A DNA stretch of 5,511 bases. It comes from Pseudomonadota bacterium. GTDB lineage: Bacteria; Desulfobacterota; Desulfovibrionia; Desulfovibrionales; Desulfomicrobiaceae. The stretch spans positions 1-5,511 of the forward strand of contig JAEWKZ010000137.1 in assembly GCA_023393525.1 (NCBI GenBank). Reading direction: 5' to 3'. Position numbers and translations under genes: made by a program. The notes below the pieces were generated by a model. It worked only from the letters and a program-made list of their open reading frames with translations, did no database searches and was not told the DNA's origin. This document shows positions 1 through 5,347 of this stretch, one piece after another; the stretch's first letter is position 1, and the number at the start of each line of letters is the position of its first letter.

Positions 1-127
1 CCCTTGGCATCGCTGCCACGCCCTTGGCATCGCTGCCACGCCCTTGGCATCGCTGCCACGCCCTCGGCATCGCTGCCACGCCCTTGGCATCGCTGCCACG
101 CCCTTGGCATCGCTGCCACGCCCTCGG
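1..127. repeat. 20-bp tandem repeat array, six copies plus a partial one
   Basis: Six head-to-tail copies of a 20-bp unit containing GGCATCGCTGCCACG occupy bases 1-120, and a 7-bp partial copy follows. The copies are identical except for one T-to-C change in the fourth. Since base 1 already lies in the array, it probably continues to the left. Each unit carries a small dyad, TGGCA-TCGC-TGCCA, so dyads recur every 20 bp on one face of the helix. Because 20 is not a multiple of three, all three frames stay open through the array, which produces false ORFs. It could be an iteron-like protein-binding array, part of a mobile-element end, or a simple intergenic tandem repeat. Confidence 0.95.
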
Positions 128-142
128 TGCGTGCGCCGGAGC

Positions 143-255
143 ATGGCGAGCACCGGTTCCGAAGGATGGCGGTCACCGATTCCGGACCATGGCGATCACC
201 AGTTCCGGAGCATCGCGATCACCGATTCCGGACCAGGCGATCACTGATTCCGGGC
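143..255. repeat. 23-bp tandem repeat array, IS21-end-like
   Basis: Four 23-bp units (143-165, 166-188, 189-211, 212-234) and a shortened 21-bp unit (235-255) share the core GGCGATCACCGATTCCGG with a few substitutions each. The period and sequence differ from the 20-bp array that flanks it on both sides. IS21-family elements are known to carry several short transposase-binding repeats at their ends, and cores mixing GATCACC with TTCCGG resemble such ends as I remember them. The array could therefore mark an end of this element or of a neighbouring one. That assignment is inference. Confidence 0.85.
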
Positions 256-294
256 ATCGCTGCCGCGCCCTCGGCACGCGTGCCACGCGCTTGC
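253..294. repeat. Two diverged 20-bp-type units after the 23-bp array
   Basis: Bases 255-274 match the 20-bp unit of the window start at 18 of 20 positions. Bases 275-294 match at about 14 of 20. The dyad arms GGCA and TGCC are kept exactly 20 bp apart (253-264 and 273-284). In the second unit the loop has become CGCG, which makes GGCACGCGTGCC a perfect 12-bp palindrome. The 23-bp array is therefore sandwiched between 20-bp-type units. Confidence 0.7.
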
Positions 295-403
295 TTTAGC
301 GGCGGCCTGAACGAGATCCACTTCGCGGCGGCGGGGAGATCCACCACAAGCTGAAAGCCGGGCAGAAAGTTGCGGAGTTGCCCCGGGGGTCGAGCGTGGA
401 GGT
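295..403. other. Leader upstream of the zinc-finger-like ORF
   Basis: This stretch separates the repeat arrays from the ORF at 404. It contains a 9-bp direct repeat, GAGATCCAC, at 313-321 and 336-344, spaced 23 bp apart, the same period as the preceding array although the rest of the unit is not conserved. No convincing -35/-10 promoter can be read. GGAGG at 398-402 could serve as a ribosome binding site but lies only one base from the ATG. Confidence 0.4.
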
Positions 404-820
404 ATGTGCGCGAGACGAGGACGAGGCGATTCTCGACGGCGTTGTTGCGTCTGCCGGCGCAAGTTCGAGCCGGCGGCGTCGGCCCGAGGCCACCAGGTGA
501 CGTGCGGCGCGAAGTGCCGCGCGGAGCACGAAGCCGAGTTGGCGAGGAAGAGCTACTGGGCGGACTTGGCGGATTCGCGGCGGAAGGGCCGCGCGCGAAA
601 GCGACGTTGGAGGGAGGGGAAGGCGGCGGCAGCTCGGCGAAGGCTCCCGGCTGACGTGGCCGAGGCGGTGGCGCGGGAAGCGGAGCGTCTTGCCGAGGAA
701 GCTGCGCGCAGTCGAGCGCGGCTTGAGCGGATGCTGGTCCGGGTGGCCATTCGGGCCTGCGAGAGCGCTATGTCCCTCGGGGGCCTCGGGGCGGATTCCT
801 CTGGAAAATCCGGCGGGTGA
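404..820 (+). CDS. Small Cys2-Cys2 zinc-finger-like, Arg-rich protein
   Basis: A 138-residue ORF whose product is a probable small nucleic-acid-binding protein. The visible signature is C14-x2-C17, then C34-x3-C38, with F21 and H30 between the pairs and H42 after them, which fits a zinc ribbon or treble-clef-like knuckle. Residues 43-80 are strongly basic, with many Arg and Lys and two Trp or Tyr positions. Residues 82-117 are Ala/Glu/Arg-rich and should form a long helix or coiled coil. The last 16 or so residues, including Met-Ser-Leu-Gly-Gly-Leu, are encoded by the first copy of the 771-1027 repeat and may not be ancestral. ATG 404 is the only usual start after the upstream in-frame stop; its GGAGG is unusually close. 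I recall similar small Cys-rich ORFs near IS21-like genes, but that is memory and not evidence. A function in transposition or regulation is inference. Confidence 0.6.
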   Translation: MCARRGRGDSRRRCCVCRRKFEPAASARGHQVTCGAKCRAEHEAELARKSYWADLADSRRKGRARKRRWREGKAAAARRRLPADVAEAVAREAERLAEEAARSRARLERMLVRVAIRACESAMSLGGLGADSSGKSGG

Positions 821-1027
821 CTGCGTTCGGGTGGGCAGCTTCCGCGAGATGTCCCTCGGAGGCCTCCACGACGTGCGGAACAGATCTCCGCTCTGGGAAA
901 CGAGGGCGGATCGCCGAGTTCGGTGGGCAGAAGTCAGCGCTGTCCCTCGGGGGCCTCTTTCGGGAAACAGGTGGAAGTCCAGGAGGATAGGTCGCTTTCG
1001 GTGGGGCAGATGTCTCTCGGCGGTCTG
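771..1027. repeat. Four-copy spaced repeat, TGTCCCTCGGGGGCCTC type
   Basis: A 17-bp motif recurs in the same orientation at 771-787, 850-866 (16 of 17 identical), 941-957 (identical) and 1011-1027 (13 of 17). Start-to-start distances are 79, 91 and 70 bp. A second conserved block, TTCGGTGGGCAG with small variations, precedes copies 2, 3 and 4 at 826-838, 919-930 and 997-1009. Copies fall in different reading frames, so the conservation is at DNA level. The cluster fills the gap between the zinc-finger-like ORF and the ParB-like gene and slightly overlaps the end of the former. Candidate roles are transposase-binding end repeats, binding sites for the ParB-like or zinc-finger protein, or operator sites for the operon. 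Confidence 0.85.
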
Positions 1028-1036
1028 GTCAGCCTC

Positions 1037-1052
1037 GTGCGTGATCGCGCAC
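1037..1052. promoter_or_regulatory. 16-bp dyad upstream of the ParB-like gene
   Basis: GTGCGTGATCGCGCAC is a palindrome apart from one T/G position and ends 10 bp before ATG 1063. Its placement suits an operator for an autoregulatory helix-turn-helix protein, possibly the ParB-like product. The 9-mer GTGATCGCG inside it recurs at 1075-1083 within the gene. There is no direct evidence of binding. Confidence 0.3.
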
Positions 1053-1062
1053 CGTAAGCGGC

Positions 1063-1968
1063 ATGACGGGCGAGGTGATCGCGAGCATTGAGGTGGCGCC
1101 GAGCGAGCTGGGCTCGTCGCTGTGCGGGCTGCGCCTGGGCGTGGCGGGTGCACAGGAGCAGCTTCAGCAGTCGCTTTCGAAGCTGGGGCAGCTGACGCCG
1201 GTGCAGGCATGGCGGACACCATTCGGGCTGGAGCTGTTCGACGGGATCAAGCGCAAGCACGCAGCGCTGGCGCTTTCGTGGCCGGCGGTGCGGGTGGAGG
1301 TGCATGCGCTCGACTCGGTGGGGGCGAAGGCGCGGCTGCTGTTGTGCAACGCGACGAGCGGGCTGTCGGACCTCGAGGTGGCATGGGTGGTGCGGTCGCT
1401 GTACCGAGAGGACAGGCTCGACCAGCCGCACATCGCGCAGCTCTTGGGCCACGACAAGAGCTGGGTCTGTCGCAAGCTGGCTCTCGCGGAGGGGCTCTCG
1501 GACGAGCTGACGGGGCACGTGCGGCTTGGCCTCGTGTGCGCGAGAGCGGCAGTGGAGTTGGCTCGGTTGCCGCGCGGCAACCAGGACGCGGTGGCGAAGG
1601 TGGTCCTCCGGCGGGGACTGACCACCCGGCAGACCGCGCGTTTGGTCGATGCGCTGCTCGAGGCGCCGCAGGAGCAGTGGTCCAGGCTGCTCGAGCAGGC
1701 CATGACGCCCGCCACGGTGCCGGGCCCCAAGGGTGGGACGCTCCGGCGCACGCCGGGCGAGCAGCTGGTCGCTGACGCCTGGGCGATGAAGCGGATGGGA
1801 GCGCGCCTGCACGCGCGGCTTCTGGAGCGCTCGCTGGCGAGCCTGGGCGAGCCGGCCTGCGCCGTGGTCTCGCGCGAGCTCAGCGAGCTGCGCGGGGCGC
1901 TCGCAGCACTGACCAAGACTCTCGACACGCGCCTGTCAGCAAAAGGAGTCTGCGATGCCACCGCTTGA
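1063..1968 (+). CDS. ParB/Spo0J-like DNA-binding protein in an IS21-type operon
   Basis: A 301-residue protein with the ParB layout. Residues 17-85 resemble the ParB N-terminal domain: SLSKLGQLTPV (37-47) matches the S-x-x-x-GQ-x-x-P motif, and FDGIKRKHAAL (59-69) sits where ParB has DG-[EH]RR-x-x-A. Residues 119-142 form a ParB-type helix-turn-helix (HIAQLLG, then SWVCRKL), followed by the usual helical stretch with CARAAVELARLP and GLTTRQTARLV near 159-194. Residues 230-301 are a helical C-terminus I do not recognise. The G-[EH]-RR motif reads GIKRK, and the usual ENxQR region reads CNATS, so CTP binding and switching are uncertain. There is no parA neighbour, so chromosome or plasmid partition is unlikely. 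A role in element-end recognition, targeting or regulation is inferred from the operon. ATG 1063 has no good ribosome binding site; GTG 1075 and GTG 1093 are alternative starts. It overlaps istA by 14 bp. Confidence 0.85.
   Translation: MTGEVIASIEVAPSELGSSLCGLRLGVAGAQEQLQQSLSKLGQLTPVQAWRTPFGLELFDGIKRKHAALALSWPAVRVEVHALDSVGAKARLLLCNATSGLSDLEVAWVVRSLYREDRLDQPHIAQLLGHDKSWVCRKLALAEGLSDELTGHVRLGLVCARAAVELARLPRGNQDAVAKVVLRRGLTTRQTARLVDALLEAPQEQWSRLLEQAMTPATVPGPKGGTLRRTPGEQLVADAWAMKRMGARLHARLLERSLASLGEPACAVVSRELSELRGALAALTKTLDTRLSAKGVCDATA
1941..1948 (+). promoter_or_regulatory. Ribosome binding site of istA
   Basis: AAAAGGAG lies six bases before ATG 1955 and inside the 3' end of the ParB-like gene. 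It fixes the istA start and supports translational coupling. Confidence 0.75.
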
Positions 1969-3547
1969 CGAGAAGCTGATCTATGACGTCGTGCAGCTCG
2001 ACAGGTCGGGGATGAAGTGGCGGGCCATCGCCCGGGCGCTGCATATCAGCCGCAACACCGTGCGGCAGATCGTCACCGGGCACGACGCCGCGCGCCTCGA
2101 AGTGCACTCGGCGCTGCGAGCGCCGCGCAAGGTGCAACGCCCCTCAAAGCTCGACCCCTTCCGCACCCAGATTGACGAGCTCCTCAAGGCCTATCCAGAT
2201 ATCACCGCCCAGCGGGTCTTCGAGCGCCTGTGTGAGAAGGGCTACGACGGCGGCGACAACATCGTAAAGGCGCTGGTCCGACGGGTGAGGCCGAAGCCCT
2301 CACCGACGCCGAGCCTCCAGACGCCCCCGCGAGTTCCCGGAGACATGGCCGAGTGCGACTGGTCGGAGTACCCGGTGACCTTCACGCACGCACCGCCGAC
2401 GAAGCTCCAGGCCTTCAGCTACCTCCTGCGCTGGTCCACTCGAAAGTACTTCGGGTTCCAGGAGGGCAACGGGCTCCACCCGTTGATGGACGAGCACCTG
2501 CACGCCTTCGCGCGCTTCGGCGGCGCGGCGCAACGCTGCACCTACGACAGCCAGAAGCCGGTGGTGCTGCGGTGGGAGGGCAACCAGCCGATCTTGAACC
2601 TGCGCTTCGTCGACTTCGCCACTTTCTACGAATTCGCCGTCGTCGCCGTCCGCCACGCCCCCAATCGCAAGCCCCGCGTCGAGCGCAGCTTCTGGGAACT
2701 CACCCGCAGCTTCTTCAATGGACGCAGCTTCCGCGACTTCGCGGACCTCAAGGCGCAGCTCGCCCACTGGATGGACACCGTTGCCGACCTGCGCCCAATC
2801 AAGCGCCTGAAGCGGCGCACGCGGCTGGAGCTCTTCGCCGAGGAGCAGCCGCTCCTTCGCCCTTTGCCGCGCCACCGCTACGACACCGCGCGCGTCCTCT
2901 ACTGCTTGTGCGACATCGAGGGCTACGTCACCTGGGAGACCAACCGCTACTCACTCCCCTACGCGTACGTCACCGAGATCCTCCCGGTGCGAATCACCGA
3001 GAACGAGCTCTTCGTCTACAAGCCCGACCTGACCTGCATCGCTCGCCACCCGCTCCTGCCGCGTGGCGCCCACCAGATGTCGGACCTTCCTGGCCACCGC
3101 CCTCATCTCGCCCAGCGCGGCCCGGACCTCGACCAGCTGCGCGTCGCTTTCGCCGGCATGGACGAGGGCGCGGCGACCTTCCTCGGAGCGCTAGAGAAGG
3201 CGCAGCCTCGCTCGGCGGGCTACCACGCGCGCAAGGTGCTCGCCTTGCGCGCGCTCTGGAGCACCGCCGACCTCGTCGCCGCGCTCGAGCACGCCCTGGC
3301 CTACGGCGCGCTCGAGCACCGGGCCGTCGAGCGCATCCTTCAGGCGCGCGGCACTCCGCGGCGGCTCGACGAGTACGTCGCCCAGGCCGCGGCGCGGCTC
3401 GACCCGCCAGGCGCCGCCGGCCCGCGCGATCTCGCCGAGTACGACGCGCTGCTCACGCCCCCCAGCCCGCATGGAGCCACCCGATGCCCAAGCGAACCCA
3501 GCCCCCGCCTCGAGACGACCTGCGAGAGCGGATCGGGCGACACCTGA
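1955..3547 (+). CDS. istA: IS21-family transposase IstA
   Basis: A 530-residue DDE recombinase expected to bind the element ends and carry out strand cleavage and joining. An N-terminal helix-turn-helix covers about residues 19-40 (WRAIARALHISRNTVRQIV). The catalytic RNase H-fold core carries D135 in PGDMAECDWSEY, D198 in CTYDSQK and E243 in PRVERSFWEL, contexts typical of IstA, so all three acidic residues appear present. Residues 318-355 (GYVTWETNRYSLP and following) resemble the beta-barrel of Mu-type transposase C-terminal domains, followed by the helical tail of IstA proteins. The length fits the family. There is no internal stop or frameshift. The start is supported by a good ribosome binding site. 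The last 21 or so codons overlap istB in another frame, so the tail after about residue 500 may be poorly constrained. It works with IstB, encoded next. Confidence 0.95.
   Translation: MPPLDEKLIYDVVQLDRSGMKWRAIARALHISRNTVRQIVTGHDAARLEVHSALRAPRKVQRPSKLDPFRTQIDELLKAYPDITAQRVFERLCEKGYDGGDNIVKALVRRVRPKPSPTPSLQTPPRVPGDMAECDWSEYPVTFTHAPPTKLQAFSYLLRWSTRKYFGFQEGNGLHPLMDEHLHAFARFGGAAQRCTYDSQKPVVLRWEGNQPILNLRFVDFATFYEFAVVAVRHAPNRKPRVERSFWELTRSFFNGRSFRDFADLKAQLAHWMDTVADLRPIKRLKRRTRLELFAEEQPLLRPLPRHRYDTARVLYCLCDIEGYVTWETNRYSLPYAYVTEILPVRITENELFVYKPDLTCIARHPLLPRGAHQMSDLPGHRPHLAQRGPDLDQLRVAFAGMDEGAATFLGALEKAQPRSAGYHARKVLALRALWSTADLVAALEHALAYGALEHRAVERILQARGTPRRLDEYVAQAAARLDPPGAAGPRDLAEYDALLTPPSPHGATRCPSEPSPRLETTCESGSGDT
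3473..3476 (+). promoter_or_regulatory. Ribosome binding site of istB
   Basis: GGAG lies seven bases before ATG 3484, inside the istA coding region. It supports this start over a start after the istA stop codon. Confidence 0.55.
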
Positions 3548-4323
3548 AGCGCCTCGGCCTCACCGACCTCGACTTTGAGGCCCACCTGCGCTGGGCCCGC
3601 GAGAGCGACGCCAGCGACCTCGAGTCCCTCGAGCGCCTGCTCGCCACCGCCGCAGGCATCAAGCTCGCCCGCAGCATCGAGTGGCGCATCGACCGCAGTG
3701 GGCTCAAGCTCAAGAAGACCCTGGCGACCTTTGACTGGGACTTCCAGCCCAAGCTCGACCGACGCTGGGTCGAGGCCCTCTTTGACCTCGCGTTCGTCGC
3801 CCGGCACGAGGACGTGCTCGTCACCGGTAAGACCGGCACCGGCAAGAGCCACATCCTCCAGGCTTTGGTCCTCAAGGCCTGCGAGAAGGAGCTGCCCGTC
3901 CGCTACTCCCGCTGCGTCGACCTGATCGACGACCTCTACGCCGGGCTCGCCGACGGCTCCTACGAGCGACGCATGAAGGCCTGGTGCCGCCCGCTGCTTT
4001 TGGTCATCGACGATGTCGGCCTCGGTCAGCTCAAGCGGCGCGGCGACGAGCCGACCGCCGCTCACATCCTCTTCACCCTGCTCGACCGCCGTCACCAGCA
4101 GACATCCACCGCGCTCACCTCCAACCTCCAGCTCTCCGGCTGGGGCAAGTATCTGGGCGACGCCACCCTCGCCGGGGCCGTCCTCGACCGCCTTGCCGAA
4201 ACGGCCATCCGCATCGACATCGACGGACCCAGCTGGCGTCAACACCGCGCTCGCCTGCGCGCAAGCTCCCAACCTGGCGCGACCTCGACCACGGCCGACC
4301 TCGCCGTCGAGGTCGCGCCATGA
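3484..4323 (+). CDS. istB: IS21-type helper ATPase IstB (AAA+)
   Basis: A 279-residue AAA+ ATPase that in IS21 elements binds target DNA and stimulates the transposase. Residues 12-85 form the usual IstB N-terminal helical region, ending in the family hallmark TLATFDWDFQPKLDRR (79-94). Walker A is GKTGTGKS (115-122, Lys121), Walker B is LLLVIDDVGL (171-180, Asp176 and Asp177), and the sensor-1 region is TSNLQLSGWG (212-221, Asn214). LDRL (234-237, Arg236) is the usual arginine-finger position. The length is slightly above the common 240-265 residues because of a Ser/Thr/Ala-rich tail after about residue 258. The open frame extends far upstream within istA, but homology begins at ATG 3484, which has a GGAG site. 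It overlaps istA by 64 bp and the next gene by 4 bp (ATGA). It looks intact. DnaC-like ATPases are relatives, but context and hallmarks favour IstB. Confidence 0.95.
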   Translation: MPKRTQPPPRDDLRERIGRHLKRLGLTDLDFEAHLRWARESDASDLESLERLLATAAGIKLARSIEWRIDRSGLKLKKTLATFDWDFQPKLDRRWVEALFDLAFVARHEDVLVTGKTGTGKSHILQALVLKACEKELPVRYSRCVDLIDDLYAGLADGSYERRMKAWCRPLLLVIDDVGLGQLKRRGDEPTAAHILFTLLDRRHQQTSTALTSNLQLSGWGKYLGDATLAGAVLDRLAETAIRIDIDGPSWRQHRARLRASSQPGATSTTADLAVEVAP

Positions 4324-4676
4324 ACCGCCACCAGCTGTCTGTCTGCCCGCTCCCGCCTACCGACGCGCTCGCCTGGGCACCGGAGTGCGCCTTCCTTGCA
4401 GCCTTGGACGCGACCCTGGTCCCAGTGATCTGCGTCCTCCAAGCCCAGCATCCCGCCCTCGAGACGGCCGAAGAGCCCGGCGATCCCCTTCGCTCCCGGG
4501 CTAGCTCCCTCCTCGCTGCGCTTCTCGACCTGCACGGTTGCATCCTCGCTTACCTCGGCCAGGTCGACGAATGGACCCGTCAGAGCAGCGACCGCTTCGA
4601 TCCTCTTCTCGAAGACCCGCCCGACACCGACGACCACGCGGGCTACAGGTCCGCCGATGACGACATCCCCTTCTAA
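4320..4676 (+). CDS. Unknown small protein with an SSB-like C-terminal tip (DDDIPF)
   Basis: A 118-residue protein from a family I cannot name. It starts at an ATGA overlap with the istB stop, which supports both its reality and its translational coupling. Residues 20-44 and 58-82 are rich in Ala, Leu, Ile and Val and probably form amphipathic helices of a small helical domain. There is no signal peptide, and neither helix looks clearly transmembrane. From about residue 83 the chain becomes acidic and probably disordered, with Asp, Glu and Pro dominating, and ends ADDDIPF at the stop codon. Bacterial SSB ends the same way (E. coli: MDFDDDIPF), and that tip is the docking peptide for PriA, RecQ, exonuclease I and other genome-maintenance proteins. 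No OB fold is visible, so it is not an SSB. Recruitment of host replication or repair factors, or competition for them, during transposition is inference. Coding confidence is high, function low. Confidence 0.85.
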   Translation: MNRHQLSVCPLPPTDALAWAPECAFLAALDATLVPVICVLQAQHPALETAEEPGDPLRSRASSLLAALLDLHGCILAYLGQVDEWTRQSSDRFDPLLEDPPDTDDHAGYRSADDDIPF

Positions 4677-4797
4677 ACGACCGTTATGCCCGGGGCCTGA
4701 CTGGACGGCCCAAAGAGCGGGCTCTGCTGGCGAGCATCCCGCGACCCGACGGAATCCACGCAGGTCCCGGGCGCCCTCCCACCATCTCTCAAATTGC

Positions 4798-4840
4798 CAC
4801 CGCCGGAGGCGCCGGAACCGCCTTCGGCGGTGTGCGTTTT
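4798..4840 (+). terminator. Candidate rho-independent terminator of the operon
   Basis: A 14-bp stem (4798-4811 with 4819-4832, one G-T pair) encloses a 7-base loop and is followed by TGCGTTTT. The stem is strong and GC-rich. The T tract is short (four T) and delayed by four bases, so efficiency is uncertain. It lies 122 bp after the last operon stop and is the best stem in that gap. Confidence 0.45.
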
Positions 4841-5179
4841 GATCCCCTCTGGAATCCGGGGGGCCCCAGCAACAGGATCCGCGAACCCGTCGATGTCCAC
4901 CAGACAGCGGCACGCGGGCACTCCACCGCGCCCTGCACGCGCCTCCGCCTGCCTCGGCACGCGCCACGCCCCTCGCGCCGAGAATCGACTTGCGTCGATG
5001 TGCCCCACATCGTCGGCTCCCCCCTGGTCTTCAGCGCCAGCCGTCACGTAGGCCTCGCATGCCATCGGGCAAGCCACGCCCCCCTTCTCAACGCCGAATT
5101 CGCAACCCCGACTGGATCACCGCAACCGCCGAAAGCGGATCTGTCCGAGACCGCCGCCGCAGCTTCAGTAGCCGGTTTC

Positions 5180-5257
5180 GCAAACTCGCGGGGGTAGTCG
5201 GCCAGTTCGCCAGCGCTGGCAAACTCGCTGGCGTGATCGGCCAGTTCACCAGCCCGC
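5180..5257. repeat. 39-bp imperfect tandem duplication
   Basis: Bases 5180-5218 and 5219-5257 are adjacent copies identical at 31 of 39 positions. Shared blocks are GCAAACTCGC and TCGGCCAGTTC. The junction contains the perfect 12-bp palindrome GCCAGCGCTGGC (5209-5220), and CGCCAGCG (5208-5215) is inverted as CGCTGGCG (5226-5233). The period equals 13 codons and generates repetitive false ORFs. It could be a right-end binding array for the transposase, although the units do not match the left arrays beyond short GATC-containing cores. Confidence 0.8.
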
Positions 5258-5293
5258 GGGGTCGGTAGGCGGTTACGGGTCCGCGGGGACGGC

Positions 5294-5347
5294 GGGGGTC
5301 CCACGGGGGTCCCGCGGGACTCCCACAGGTAACGGCGGGGGTACCAC
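5294..5347. repeat. GC-rich 11-bp repeat cluster
   Basis: GGGGGTCCCAC at 5294-5304 is followed directly by GGGGGTCCCGC (5305-5315) and GGGACTCCCAC (5316-5326). After a 10-bp gap comes GGGGGTACCAC (5337-5347). The spacing is about one helical turn. The cluster contains the palindrome GTCCCGCGGGAC (5309-5320). It lies about 30 bp upstream of the ORF at 5379 and could be an operator, part of an element end, or low-complexity sequence. Confidence 0.7.

Noticed and set aside
1..255. CRISPR array
   Set aside because: Units are contiguous with no unique spacers, and no cas genes are present.
4..354. Three overlapping plus-strand ORFs across the 20-bp array (starts at 4, 24 and 44)
   Set aside because: A 20-bp period without stops opens all three frames and gives the same repetitive peptide in each. 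This is an artefact of the tandem repeat.
214..1083. CGCGATCAC at 214-222 as the inverted partner of GTGATCGCG at 1041-1049 and 1075-1083
   Set aside because: Similarity stops after nine bases, and GATCGCG-type words are common at this GC content, so this is not evidence of paired ends.
690..1091. Plus-strand ORF spanning the four spaced repeats
   Set aside because: It lacks a ribosome binding site and a recognisable domain, runs through non-coding repeats in shifting frames, and overlaps the ParB-like start.
296..1222. Long minus-strand open frames opposite the zinc-finger and ParB-like genes (also 934-1812 and 1164-1961)
   Set aside because: These are typical high-GC antisense shadows with Arg/Pro/Ser-rich products and no motif. 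The plus-strand frames carry recognisable domains.
1063..1968. Plasmid or chromosome partition ParB
   Set aside because: There is no parA gene, no canonical parS (TGTTTCACGTGAAACA-like) site and no replication gene in the window. The gene is tied to istA by overlap.
4320..4676. Ordinary single-stranded DNA-binding protein
   Set aside because: Only the C-terminal tip matches SSB. The first 80 residues look helical and lack the beta-rich OB-fold pattern.
4846..4866. Resemblance of CCTCTGGAATCCGG here to CCTCTGGAAAATCCGG at 798-813
   Set aside because: The match is short, in direct orientation, includes a 2-base gap and has no extended flanking similarity.
4673..5304. Minus-strand ORFs at 4673-5077 and 5044-5304
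   Set aside because: They show no start-site signal and no known motif, and part of the product is just the translated 39-bp repeat. A decayed gene is possible but unsupported.
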